From positions 97,526-161,525 of the forward strand of contig CANFOL010000004.1 of the NCBI GenBank assembly GCA_947448695.1: DNA of 64,000 nucleotides, given 5' to 3'. The DNA is from Burkholderiaceae bacterium (GTDB lineage: Bacteria; Pseudomonadota; Gammaproteobacteria; Burkholderiales; Burkholderiaceae). The notes below the pieces were generated by a model, which saw only the letters and a program-made list of their open reading frames with translations, made no database searches and was not told where the DNA came from. Positions 43,700 to 52,656 of the stretch are shown piece after piece; within the stretch, counting starts at the first letter, position 1; each line of letters begins with the position of its first letter. Position numbers and translations under genes: made by a program.

Positions 43700-45637
43700 T
43701 TACGCTGTAGGTGGCGGAGCTGCATCTTTAACCGCAATCGCCTTAGCAGCATCCTCACTTAACCACTGTTTAAACAAGCCAGCAACGACCCTTGGGTCAT
43801 TAGTGACGTAGTCAAAGGCATATTTAACCAATTCTTCGTATTCAGCTTTCTTGGACTCCTCTTGGCGCTTCCGAGACTCTTCCTCTTCTTTCTTCTGCGC
43901 TTCAACTCTGGCCCGCTCTTCTTCTTCTTGAACGCGTTTACGTTCACGTTCTAATTCCAACTCCATACGTTTACGTTCACGTGCTTGGGGTGACATCGAG
44001 GCCATCTCTGCTTTAACTTTTTCGTCAAATTCATCTTCGAGATTTTGCGCTTCTTCTTCATCCACTCTTGGAAAGAGGAGGGGTTTGACCACACTAAAGA
44101 AGACCAGTGCTAAAGCACCCAAAATGATGGCAAATTTAAAGAACTCTTTTGCTAAAGCAATAATTCCAGGCTCGCGATAAAAAGGAACTGGTTCAAGGAT
44201 CTCGGGTCTAAATGCAATATTTGCAACGCTGATACTATCGCCTCGTTTATCCGCATAACCAATTGCATCGCGAACAAGCCCTTTAATATCTTCAATTTCT
44301 TTATTGGAATAAGCCACAGGCTTGAGAGGCTTACCATTTGCATCCAATCCCGGCGGCGCCTTTAAATTCAGTACTACTGCGGCAGAAACTCGTCGAATTT
44401 GACCTTTTTCGCCCTTTATACGCTGAATAGCTCGGTCAACTTCATAGTTGACCGTATTATCTTTGCGCATGGTGTTACTTGTTCCAGCGCCAGGAGGAGG
44501 ATTAAGTGTTTGGGGGTTATTGTTGTTTGCTGCAGTAGCATTATTGACTGGCGCCTGTGCTTGTCCTGGAGGTTGATTTGTCGTTGCACCTGGAATACCG
44601 GTGGATGGTGTCGTGGGAGTGCTTGCCTCAGTAGACTGCTGGCTTCTAATCGATGATGGGTTTGGAGGCGAGTTACGACCAAAAGTTTCCTCGGTTCTCT
44701 CTAATTCATTGAAATCCATATCCACTGTGACAGTCGCTTTTACATTATCTTTACCAGTCACGGGTTCTAAAATTTCGATCACGCGTTTAGATAAGGAGCC
44801 TTCTATTTCTGCCACATACTTCAACTGAGTTGAATCTAAACCACTTGCGCGTTGGGGATTAGGCGCTAGTAAGCTACCCTCTGAATCAATAATCGTAACC
44901 CGATTGGCTCCCATATTAGGAACTGCAGATCCGATTAAGTTAGTAATCGCGGCAACTGCTTGCTCATCTAAAAATCTGCCAGGATGCATCGTCACCACAA
45001 CAGATGCTGTAGGCCTTTCTTGTTCTCGCATAAAGGCGGTTTGTTTAGGTATAGCCAACATGACGCGCGCTGACTTCACTTGCCCTAGAGAACTAATGCT
45101 TTTTGCTAATTCCCCCTCTAAGCCACGCTGGTAATTGACCTGTTCGACAAATTGACTCGTACCTAATTTTTGGTTTTCTAAGAGTTCAAAGCCAACATTG
45201 CCAGCTTTTGGCAATCCTTGACCGGCAAGTTTCAAACGCGTTTCATAAACCGCAGACTCAGGAACCATGATAGCTCCACCACCCTCTGTAAACTTATAGG
45301 GTACATTGAGCTGTTGCAAGGCGGCAATAATCGCCGCACCATCATTTTGATTCAAGCTGGTAAAGAGAATCCTATAGTCATCTTTTTTCTGCCCTGAAAT
45401 TGAAATCACTACAACCGTAGAGATAAATAATAAAAAGGCTATACCAATAAGGAGTTTTTGACGAACATTGAGAAGTGAGAACCGTTCTTTTAAATCTCGG
45501 TACTTATCAGCTAAATCAAGCGTGGGAACAGGCACCTTACCGGCATCTGATTTTTTCGGAGAACCATCCCCTCCGATATTTAAAACCGTTGCATTTTTAT
45601 CTTCAATCGATGGAACTGGGTTTGCTGACTCACTCAA
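43700..45637 (-). CDS. fliF: Flagellar MS-ring protein FliF
   Basis: 645 aa, longer than the usual 550-570. The start is a TTG with AGGA nine bases upstream; no ATG exists near. The N-terminal membrane helix is at about 62-82. YscJ-type ring-building motifs follow (FTSLNQNDGAAIIAALQQLN; LEGELAKSISSLGQVKSARV), then a Pro/Thr/Asn-rich loop (about 325-380) and a second membrane helix (about 490-515). The cytoplasmic tail holds an uncommon charged Glu/Arg helix (about 540-605) before the FliG-binding end NDPRVVAGLFKQWLSED. It is the first gene of the fli operon. Confidence 0.95.
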   Translation of the reverse strand: MSESANPVPSIEDKNATVLNIGGDGSPKKSDAGKVPVPTLDLADKYRDLKERFSLLNVRQKLLIGIAFLLFISTVVVISISGQKKDDYRILFTSLNQNDGAAIIAALQQLNVPYKFTEGGGAIMVPESAVYETRLKLAGQGLPKAGNVGFELLENQKLGTSQFVEQVNYQRGLEGELAKSISSLGQVKSARVMLAIPKQTAFMREQERPTASVVVTMHPGRFLDEQAVAAITNLIGSAVPNMGANRVTIIDSEGSLLAPNPQRASGLDSTQLKYVAEIEGSLSKRVIEILEPVTGKDNVKATVTVDMDFNELERTEETFGRNSPPNPSSIRSQQSTEASTPTTPSTGIPGATTNQPPGQAQAPVNNATAANNNNPQTLNPPPGAGTSNTMRKDNTVNYEVDRAIQRIKGEKGQIRRVSAAVVLNLKAPPGLDANGKPLKPVAYSNKEIEDIKGLVRDAIGYADKRGDSISVANIAFRPEILEPVPFYREPGIIALAKEFFKFAIILGALALVFFSVVKPLLFPRVDEEEAQNLEDEFDEKVKAEMASMSPQARERKRMELELERERKRVQEEEERARVEAQKKEEEESRKRQEESKKAEYEELVKYAFDYVTNDPRVVAGLFKQWLSEDAAKAIAVKDAAPPPTA

Positions 45638-45673
45638 TCGAATTTTTCCTAAACTAAATAAATTAACCTGCAG

Positions 45674-45690
45674 ACAACTAATTAAGTTGT
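45674..45690. promoter_or_regulatory. Small palindrome in the fliF / histidine kinase intergenic region
   Basis: ACAACT-AATTA-AGTTGT is a perfect 6-base inverted repeat with a 5-base spacer, located 37 bases upstream of fliF in the 182-base divergent region. A second imperfect copy (AACTT-TTAC-AAGTT) lies at about 45766-45779, near the kinase gene. It may be an operator for an unknown flagellar regulator. No good -24/-12 element was found in this region. Confidence 0.35.
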
Positions 45691-45819
45691 AAAAGCTTCA
45701 TATCGATGAATAGCTCCATATTGGCTAATCATCAATGTTAAATTAATCATTAATTTACTCTATACAACTTTTACAAGTTATCTTATATTACATAAATAAA
45801 CAATTAACATCAAAACATT

Positions 45820-46992
45820 TTGAACAATTCTTCAGATAATACTTTAAGTTTAGACTCTAATACAACGAATTTAGGGGAAATCGCCAGCAAATCGATCAAT
45901 ATTGATGCTCTTCAAAGTGCCTTTACCCTATTTTATGAAGAATCTAAAAAACTCGAGGCACAACAAACTGAACTACAGTCCAAAATAGACCTACTTAGTA
46001 CGGAATTATCTGAATCAAATCAACGTATTACAGCATTAATCAAGTCTATGCCGGCAGGTGTCATCTTGCTGGAAAATCAAATTGTGAAGATTTTTAACCC
46101 ATCCGCTTTGCAGTTTTTCCCATTTTTAAAATCTGAACAATTGTTTGCAATTCCAAAATATTGGAAAGAGTCCATCACCTCAGGTGAGTATTTTATTGAG
46201 TCGGAAGAGTCTTCAACATTTAACAGAACTGTTCAAGTGATTAAAATTGAAGAAGATTTTAGAACGATTATTCAAATTCAAGATATTACTCACAACATCT
46301 TAAACCTCCAAAAATCTCAGCAAGAATCGCGTCTAGCAGCCATGGGAAAAATGACTGCCAGCATTGCTCACCAAATAAGAACGCCCTTAGCTACGGCTCT
46401 CATTTACTCTTCTCATTTATGCGATCTTGATTTAGATGAATCCACAAAAATCAGTTTTGCTCAGCGTCTACGCAAACAGTTATTAGACTTAGAAAAACTT
46501 TCTAAAGAAATGTTGCAATTCGTCGCAAACCGTCCACAAAAACTTGAATTGATTTCACTCAGTGATCTTATTTTAGAAACTAAACTTGTCATACAACCAT
46601 TATGCGACCAAAAAAGAGTCCAACTTAATACCCAACTATGTGACGCCTCTATTAAAATTAGTGCTGAAAAATTGCCGCTAATGAATGCTTTCATTGCTAT
46701 CTTAGAAAATGCTTTAGAGGTCTCAACTAGCGACCAAAAGATTGAGTTTTTTACTCAGTCAGACAAACAGCGTTGCCAAATTGTGATTGAAGATCAAGGC
46801 CCTGGGATCCCCGAGAATATCTTGGATGCGATGTTTGAGCCTTTTTTCTCTACTGGGGCTAATGGCTCTGGTCTTGGGCTATCCATCGCGAAAAATGCCA
46901 TTGAATCTCACCGAGGAACAGTCCGAGCTCAAAATACAGAAGTTGGTGCTCGTTTTACGATCACACTGCCTTGCATCATTGAATTGATGTAA
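45820..46992 (+). CDS. Flagellar sensor histidine kinase, FlrB/FleS type
   Basis: 390-aa cytoplasmic kinase without membrane segments. A coiled-coil (about 40-72) leads into a PAS-like domain (about 73-160). The HisKA domain has the phosphorylated His184 ([11 protein letters not shown]) and the HATPase domain has the N box (ENALEV), [30 protein letters not shown]. This layout matches FleS/FlrB kinases, which phosphorylate a sigma-54 activator, and that gene follows. The start is a TTG without a clear ribosome-binding site, so the true start could differ slightly. It is divergent from fliF. Confidence 0.9.
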   Translation: MNNSSDNTLSLDSNTTNLGEIASKSINIDALQSAFTLFYEESKKLEAQQTELQSKIDLLSTELSESNQRITALIKSMPAGVILLENQIVKIFNPSALQFFPFLKSEQLFAIPKYWKESITSGEYFIESEESSTFNRTVQVIKIEEDFRTIIQIQDITHNILNLQKSQQESRLAAMGKMTASIAHQIRTPLATALIYSSHLCDLDLDESTKISFAQRLRKQLLDLEKLSKEMLQFVANRPQKLELISLSDLILETKLVIQPLCDQKRVQLNTQLCDASIKISAEKLPLMNAFIAILENALEVSTSDQKIEFFTQSDKQRCQIVIEDQGPGIPENILDAMFEPFFSTGANGSGLGLSIAKNAIESHRGTVRAQNTEVGARFTITLPCIIELM

Positions 46993-47021
46993 ATGCCATA
47001 GATTCAGTTATATTATTGCCT

Positions 47022-48278
47022 ATGACAAGACATCCTATGAATTATCCCGTAATACTCATCGAGGATGATGACGATCTTCGCGAGGCCATCGGCGTTACTC
47101 TCCGAATGAGTTTGATTGAGTTTTACTCCCATCAAAAAGCTGAAACCGTTATTCCGATTCTCCAGCCCGGGGTTCCAATGATTATTGTGACGGACTATAA
47201 ATTGCCAGGTATGACGGGAATTGAATTGCTCAAAAAAGCACTTGAAATTAATCCCGACTTATCCATTATTGTCATGACGGCCTTTGCTGATGTAAAAATT
47301 GCCGTTGAAGCACTAAAGTCCGGTGCTCGTGATTTTTTAATCAAACCCTTTGTTCCTGACCATTTAGTAGAAACGATTCGTCGTTATCAACCAACTCCAG
47401 TGATTGGAAACAATAGTGTTAGTAAAAAACCATCCCTTACGAAAGCAAATACTTCTGTCAATGAAAGCCAAGCATTAAAAACGGAAGGGAAAAAGATTGT
47501 TGCAGTCGATCCGGAAATGGTCAAAACCCTTTCGAGATGTTTAAGGGCAGCGCCAACAACCACCTCCGTCTTAATTACAGGGGAATCCGGCGTCGGAAAG
47601 GAGCTCATCGCCAGATATGTCCATGACAATTCAACAAGAGCTAGCGGGCCCTTTATCGCTCTCAATTGTGCTGCAATTCCTGAAACCCTCCTCGAATCTA
47701 TTTTATTCGGCCATGAAAAAGGCTCTTTTACAGGAGCCTCAAAAACTCAGGCGGGTAAATTCGAACAAGCTAACGGTGGCACCCTCTTTCTGGATGAAAT
47801 CGGGGAAATGCCGCCACAATTACAAGCTAAACTCTTACGCGTCTTGCAAGATCAAATGGTAGAAAAACTAGGCTCTACGGAGCTAGTCCCAGTCGATGTA
47901 AGAATCATTGCAGCTACCAATCGAAAACTCTTGGATCATGTTCAAGAAGGTCTCTTTCGGGAGGATCTTTATTATCGATTAGCCGTGTTTCCTATTCATA
48001 TTCCAGAACTCAGGAAACGTCCTGAAGATATTTTGCCTTTGGCTGAATTTTTTTTACAGCTCTACAGCAAAAACGTCCTTCGCGAAAATATGTATTTGGA
48101 TGAAGGTGCAAAAGCATGTCTGCTCAATTACTCATGGCCAGGCAATGTCAGGGAACTGGAAAATACTTTACAAAGAGCTACTTTAATGACAGATGATGAC
48201 AAGATTTTGGAGGAGCATCTCGAACTTAATCTCAAAGCTTCAAAACCATTATCCATATCAAAGAAAAAAACGGTTTAA
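47022..48278 (+). CDS. Sigma-54-dependent response regulator, FlrC/FleR type, lacking a DNA-binding domain
   Basis: 418 aa from the ATG at 47022 (an ATG at 47037 is also possible). The receiver domain has the phospho-acceptor Asp at about 58 ([10 protein letters not shown]). The AAA+ domain has Walker A GESGVGKE (187-194), GSFTGA (234-239; the usual loop is GAFTGA) and [10 protein letters not shown]. After the AAA+ end ([20 protein letters not shown]) only about 35 residues remain, Lys-rich and without the Fis-type helix-turn-helix. It is probably the activator of the sigma-54 flagellar promoters and may act from solution, as known for Helicobacter FlgR. It is paired with the kinase gene 29 bases upstream. 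Confidence 0.9.
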   Translation: MTRHPMNYPVILIEDDDDLREAIGVTLRMSLIEFYSHQKAETVIPILQPGVPMIIVTDYKLPGMTGIELLKKALEINPDLSIIVMTAFADVKIAVEALKSGARDFLIKPFVPDHLVETIRRYQPTPVIGNNSVSKKPSLTKANTSVNESQALKTEGKKIVAVDPEMVKTLSRCLRAAPTTTSVLITGESGVGKELIARYVHDNSTRASGPFIALNCAAIPETLLESILFGHEKGSFTGASKTQAGKFEQANGGTLFLDEIGEMPPQLQAKLLRVLQDQMVEKLGSTELVPVDVRIIAATNRKLLDHVQEGLFREDLYYRLAVFPIHIPELRKRPEDILPLAEFFLQLYSKNVLRENMYLDEGAKACLLNYSWPGNVRELENTLQRATLMTDDDKILEEHLELNLKASKPLSISKKKTV

Positions 48279-48429
48279 ATAAAACAAAATAGCAAAATTA
48301 TTTTTAAAAATAATTAAATGTCTTATGAAGAATCAGCTCAACATGGTTTGTATCCAACTTCATCAGAAGAAGTCCAATACGATACTATCTTCAACATCAA
48401 TGGCCTTATGTGTAAAGAAATTCGCCGTC

Positions 48430-48831
48430 ATGAAAACACTCCTATTTGTCTTCGTTTGTTTGACTTTAGTTGCTTGTTCAAAAAAAAATGACCTGAGTAT
48501 TATCTGCGAAGGAGACTTAGATAAATCTTTTATCGAAAACAATAGCCTGCGACATGAACCAACACCAAATATGACTTATTTTTATCGATTCGAAGATGAT
48601 AAGGTATTTAAGAATCATTACGAGTATGGATTTCCATGCTCATTAAATAATGAAACAACGATCAAATGTATTATTGATCTTACCTTGGGAGATGGATCAG
48701 TAACCACCATTACAGTCGATAAAAAATCCTTGCTTGTCACTGATAATATTCTCAGAAAAGCCCCCAAGAACCCCAGCCTTCCGTATTCAGAAAACTTTTC
48801 TGGGAAGTGTAAGCCCGCCAAGCTTCCTTAA
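48430..48831 (+). CDS. Small putative lipoprotein
   Basis: 133 aa from the ATG at 48430 (MKTLLFVFVCLTLVACSKKN); the longer open frame upstream adds a non-signal-like stretch and is rejected. The lipobox is LVAC, with the lipidated Cys at about residue 16. The mature part has four further Cys (SIICEGD, GFPCSLNN, IKCIIDL, GKCKPAK) that could form two disulfides. No family is recognised. It follows the sigma-54 activator by about 150 bases and converges on the next gene. Confidence 0.68.
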   Translation: MKTLLFVFVCLTLVACSKKNDLSIICEGDLDKSFIENNSLRHEPTPNMTYFYRFEDDKVFKNHYEYGFPCSLNNETTIKCIIDLTLGDGSVTTITVDKKSLLVTDNILRKAPKNPSLPYSENFSGKCKPAKLP

Positions 48832-48860
48832 TCCTATTTTGAGTGAGTTACCGAGGTAGA

Positions 48861-49226
48861 TCAGCTCCTACGGGTCAAACCCATTTCTTCGGAACTCTTT
48901 TTAAACAGGCTACGCAAATAAAGTGCGACTAGGTTTGCAATAGAAGGCGGTGTTTCTGATTCATGAGCTCTAACCATTAATGTCTGATAGACCACTTTTT
49001 CAAAATCCTTAAGATGATGGTTGGTCAGGTTAGACATCACCCCAATATGAGCGGTTACATCATGTTGCGTCACCCACTGTTCTTTGGGAACATCAAGCGC
49101 CATATCTAAAATACGAATTTTTAACCACACTTCATAGCAGTTTTCAGACGTGAGCTGCTGCAGATTGATTTGTGTTAATTTGTTACGGATATGATCAGCC
49201 ATCGAATCAGTCAAGAACTCACGCAT
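48861..49226 (-). CDS. Hypothetical helical protein next to the flagellar genes
   Basis: 121 aa with no signal peptide or membrane segment. The sequence predicts mostly helices (DHIRNKLTQINLQQLTSENC, HHLKDFEKVVYQTLMVRAHE). The ATG at 49226 has GAGAAG eight bases upstream. I do not recognise it. It lies between a lipoprotein gene and the fhlB/fliK-like pair, so a flagellar accessory role is possible. Confidence 0.65.
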   Translation of the reverse strand: MREFLTDSMADHIRNKLTQINLQQLTSENCYEVWLKIRILDMALDVPKEQWVTQHDVTAHIGVMSNLTNHHLKDFEKVVYQTLMVRAHESETPPSIANLVALYLRSLFKKSSEEMGLTRRS

Positions 49227-49400
49227 AGAATTTTCTTCTCAAAAAGTTATCATTTAAATTTGCCTTCATTAACATAACGGCACATTTACGTGTTCTGCTT
49301 AGGAACTCGGCATAAATCTCATTACTACTGGTATTGATTTCACCCCCACGACTTTGGACACTTCCCTTCTTCGCAAACGATGATTACCAAAATGAGTCTA

Positions 49401-49455
49401 GATAAAAAGAAGCGCGCCTGGATTTGATGGCTCTCTGGCCCTTAAGGCCGATCAA
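49401..49455 (-). terminator. Possible terminator after the FlhB-like gene
   Basis: TTTGAT and ATCAAA arms (49422-49455) enclose an inner GGCC-TTAA-GGCC stem with a bulge, 13 bases after the fhlB-like stop. A T-rich run (TTCTTTTTAT on the minus strand) comes about 12 bases later. The gap before the T run makes this weak. Confidence 0.35.
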
Positions 49456-49467
49456 ACTAGTCCATCC

Positions 49468-49770
49468 CTATTCAGGTAATTTTTCTGCTAATTTTCCGTC
49501 GATGTTGTAGGCCCATGCAAGGACTTCGGCGACAGCTGCATATAACTTGGGTGGCACAATATCATTGAGTTTGACTTGCATCAAGAACTCGACGAGCTCA
49601 GGCTCTACCTTCGTTGGAATGCCCATCTGTTTTGCTTTATCTAAAATCGCCTGTGCAACATATCCCTCACCTTGCCCCGTAACTCTTGGTGCTGCACTAT
49701 TCATTTCGTATTTAAGCGCTACAGCTTTGAGGTCTGGTCGAATGACTTTACTTCGCGTGTTATCAGACAT
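49468..49770 (-). CDS. FlhB C-terminal domain homologue (FhlB type)
   Basis: 100 aa from the ATG at 49770. It corresponds to the cytoplasmic C-terminal part of FlhB/YscU (VALKYEMNSAAPRVTGQGEG, KAKQMGIPTKVEPELVEFLM, AVAEVLAWAYNID). It has no membrane helices and no NP-H cleavage motif at its start. Such stand-alone proteins can stand in for the cleaved FlhB C-domain and bind FliK. It starts four bases after the second fliK-like gene, so the pair is co-expressed. Confidence 0.88.
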   Translation of the reverse strand: MSDNTRSKVIRPDLKAVALKYEMNSAAPRVTGQGEGYVAQAILDKAKQMGIPTKVEPELVEFLMQVKLNDIVPPKLYAAVAEVLAWAYNIDGKLAEKLPE

Positions 49771-49774
49771 AATT

Positions 49775-50953
49775 TTATTGGCCCTGAATCTTAATATTGG
49801 GGACTGCGATGTCTTGCTCTTGTAAATGCGCTTGCAATCTACTGAGCTGACTTTGCAAAGTATCGGCTGAAGCGCTACCTTGGACTTGAATCTGAATTTG
49901 TAATTGATCAATAAATTGTGTTCCCACCACGGTCATCGTGCCTAAATTCGGCAAACTGACCTCTACTGAAATACGTGTTCCTTTGATAATTTGCGAGGGA
50001 TCGTTCGGGTTGGCTTCCCAAGCATCTTCACGCTTCATCTTCGCGGGGAGATTACTGGCAATCATACCTTCCCATGAGAGTTGCCCCTTGAGGGCTAAGC
50101 GGATCGCATCCACCAAGCTCGATGAATTAGAGTCCAACTGTTGCATCAGTAATTGTGCCGTCAATGCCGAAGAAGCCGCACCTGCAGAAGTGGCCTCAGG
50201 CTTGGTCTGACTTGCTGTAGAAGCGGTTGTATCATTGGCAGGCAGCAAGGCATGGGCTAACTGCTCTGCTGCAAACATACCAGAATGTTTCAAATTCTCG
50301 CGCAAGGAACTCAGTACTGCTTTAGGATCATTCGCCAATAAAGCCTTTGTCATCAACTCATTTTGAGAGCTGACATCCATACTCGGCCACAAAACTGTAT
50401 TGGGAGGAGCGCTTGGGGGCGCATTTCCTGAAGGCGACTGAGTTGACATTTGCTTGGACAAGATATCGCTGATCAACTGATTCAAGGTGTTCATTTCTGA
50501 AGAAGCAAGGGCTTGGCCCACGAGTAAATGGCTCAGAGAACTATTAGCGATCGCTATATTTGCTGAATCTGGCAAACCAGTTGAATCTAACAGGTTTGAT
50601 AGTTGGTCAGATGCATAGGGCAAATGTGAGTTAGTCGCGAGTTGATCCAATTGATCCGGCAACAGATGCGTCGCCTGATCAGAAATTTCCAGCAAAGCTG
50701 CCTGAGTCACACTGGGTTCATGGGGTGGGGAATTGGGCACAAGACTCTCATGAAAATTCCGCTCCAGCGCCTGTCTTGCCAAACTACTCTGATCTGCTGT
50801 TACGACCGGTTCTGGCATTCGCAAGGCTTGACGTGAGTCCAGGGCAACGATCCCACTGATACCCACCGGAGCACTCGGCGGTAATATCTCCGTCGAACGT
50901 CGCACCTCACCCATCGGGATCGGCATTAATCCTGAAGGAATCGGCAGCGTCAT
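49775..50953 (-). CDS. Second FliK-like hook-length control domain protein
   Basis: 392 aa. The N-terminal 260 residues are Ser/Pro/Ala-rich and poorly structured. The C-terminal part (about 300-390) has the FliK-type fold pattern ISVEVSLPNLGTMTVVGTQF and LQSQLSRLQAHLQEQDIAVP. It differs clearly from the FliK in the main fli operon. Together with the fhlB-like gene it forms a FliK/FhlB module of the kind found downstream of many beta- and gammaproteobacterial flagellar clusters. GC content looks higher than in the glycosylation region that follows. Confidence 0.82.
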   Translation of the reverse strand: MTLPIPSGLMPIPMGEVRRSTEILPPSAPVGISGIVALDSRQALRMPEPVVTADQSSLARQALERNFHESLVPNSPPHEPSVTQAALLEISDQATHLLPDQLDQLATNSHLPYASDQLSNLLDSTGLPDSANIAIANSSLSHLLVGQALASSEMNTLNQLISDILSKQMSTQSPSGNAPPSAPPNTVLWPSMDVSSQNELMTKALLANDPKAVLSSLRENLKHSGMFAAEQLAHALLPANDTTASTASQTKPEATSAGAASSALTAQLLMQQLDSNSSSLVDAIRLALKGQLSWEGMIASNLPAKMKREDAWEANPNDPSQIIKGTRISVEVSLPNLGTMTVVGTQFIDQLQIQIQVQGSASADTLQSQLSRLQAHLQEQDIAVPNIKIQGQ

Positions 50954-51195
50954 GGTAGGTTAGCTCTCCTGTCGGTTGTAACTCGGTACTACAGGTTTCT
51001 ATAGTATCGCTAAAATTGCGTTAGCAGTTAATCTAATTAACGGCTATTTTTCAGAAGATGCGTAGTTTTTACTGGGTTTTACACAGAATCACTGGACTTG
51101 AGCTCTATATCTAAAGAAGGCACGCACGCGTACAATCCCCAAGGTTCATTGTAAAGACCTCGATACACCATCCTGAACCACCAGTAAGTTAAGAT

Positions 51196-51402
51196 TTAGC
51201 TTTTTGAATGTTCTTGCAATGCAGCTTTTAAAGCACTTGCGTAAGCATTACGGGCCGTTTGCATTGCTGCCAACTGAAGTTGCAAGCGAGCAATTTCACC
51301 GTCTGCAAACTGCATACTAATCATTTGGGCTTTTGCATCGTCCGTTAACGACTCTATTTCATATTCAACATCATCAATCATCACTTTTGACATGATATTC
51401 AT
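51196..51402 (-). CDS. DUF6447-type small protein
   Basis: 68 aa (an ATG three codons later is also possible). The pattern V-IDDVEYEIESLTDDAKAQ followed by LQLQLAAMQTARNAYASAL is that of the DUF6447 family of small helical proteins, often found near glycosyltransferase genes. It has no signal peptide. Function unknown. It marks the start of the accessory glycosylation region. Confidence 0.75.
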   Translation of the reverse strand: MNIMSKVMIDDVEYEIESLTDDAKAQMISMQFADGEIARLQLQLAAMQTARNAYASALKAALQEHSKS

Positions 51403-51527
51403 TGCCTTTGCATAAAATTTAACTACTGTAGAATAGCATATTAGCCTAAATTTGACGAATTTTCGTGACTATACTGTGTGTTTTCAAACATCCTAAGAGT
51501 CCAATAAAACTCTAGATCTAACCATCA

Positions 51528-51725
51528 ATGAACTGTATCAACTGTAAGCATTTTTTTGTAACTTGGGAAAATAAATTTCCATACGGATGCAATGCTTATG
51601 AAATTAAATCAAAAACTGCGCCGAATCTTCAGGTACTGGAAAACACAGGTTTAGCCTGTTTATTATTTGAATTTAAAAAATCTGAAGCATCAGATCAGGC
51701 ACCTAATCTGCAAAAGAAATCATAA
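51528..51725 (+). CDS. Small Cys-motif protein
   Basis: 65 aa. NCINCKHFFVTWE, PYGCNAYEIKSK and TGLACLLFE give four conserved Cys positions (CxxC, then two single Cys), suggesting a small zinc-binding fold. The family is widespread in proteobacteria and is sometimes mislabelled as uracil-DNA glycosylase. The function is unknown. It is divergent from the DUF6447 gene. Confidence 0.7.
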   Translation: MNCINCKHFFVTWENKFPYGCNAYEIKSKTAPNLQVLENTGLACLLFEFKKSEASDQAPNLQKKS

Positions 51726-52656
51726 AATTCCGTTCGCAGTGGAAAGCTACTTAGTTCTGACAATCGATCCTCAAATAGATTCATACTTAGCAACAAATTT
51801 TAGGGTGATTCTTGAGAAGCCTGAATATAAAAAGGATTTTTGCCATCAGTAGCAAGTGAATGTGACTGACTGCTATTCAAAAGCATGCCAGCACCACTTT
51901 CCAGTGAACCAATGAATTTGACTCCAGCATCTTCGAAAACTTTCTTAATAGCTTCTAAAGTTTTGAAATGGGCCCGGAATACATGCCATAAGATCTAATC
52001 TCTACATGCTCGAAAATCTAAATCCAGGTTTTTTGATATTCGGTCCTGGACAAATCCAATCAGCATCTTGCTGCGCGAATTTAAGCACCTGTAACCAATT
52101 TAAAATCTTTATTTCGGTAGATGGATGACCCAAGATCATCCACTAACATGCTCAATTTGCGGGAATGAGTCTGAGAGAGTCCACCGAAGAAAAAAATGGT
52201 GTATCCATCTGGATGGAGTGCTCCATCTACCGGAATGATCGTATTTTACCGATTGTGGTGAAAGAATACTTTGAAGAGGTTAAAACAGAAGATATCTCTG
52301 GGGCAAACATGCCAAGACTCGAGCTACTACACAGAACCGTTCGGTAATGTACAAGGCTAGCCTTTGGCATTTGCGCTCCCAAACCATTTGTGATTGAGCT
52401 GAATAAAAAATCAATTTCCCCATCTCTTATAAAAGATAACCCCACGGTAGACTTATCCAATAAAAATAGGAGCCAAACGGAGCTGCTTCAACAGCAATTA
52501 AAGTCTTAAATAGTCTAAATAGCTTTTACGTAATCGTGGAGCAGATCATGATTAACATGTACAATAAATTTACAAAATATCTTATTTTTTGATAGTTAAA
52601 GATGTTTTTATTAAAGGCAACTTGATGAACACTTTTTACATGAGAAACTAATTTTT
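51726..52656. other. 931-base gene-poor stretch with decayed fragments
   Basis: Besides a regulator remnant (51803-51985, minus) only short open frames occur. A 60-codon plus-strand frame at 52165-52347 and a readable stretch at about 52356-52510 ending in ELLQQQLKS match nothing I know. A 10-base inverted repeat (GGTAGATGGA ... TCCATCTACC) flanks about 100 bases near 52117-52241. It looks like a degraded insertion site. Confidence 0.5.
51803..51985 (-). pseudogene. C-terminal remnant of an XRE-type transcriptional regulator
   Basis: The minus strand reads FKTLEAIKKVFEDAGVKFIG followed by SLESGAGMLLN. This is the characteristic end of small HTH regulators (L-AI-x-x-LE-x-AGVEFI-x-x-x-G-GV-L). 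The frame is closed by a stop just upstream and no helix-turn-helix portion is present, so only the tail of the gene survives. Confidence 0.6.

Noticed and set aside
48325..48430. Longer start of the small lipoprotein at 48325
   Set aside because: It would place 35 unrelated residues before a good signal peptide and lipobox. The ATG at 48430 explains the protein better.
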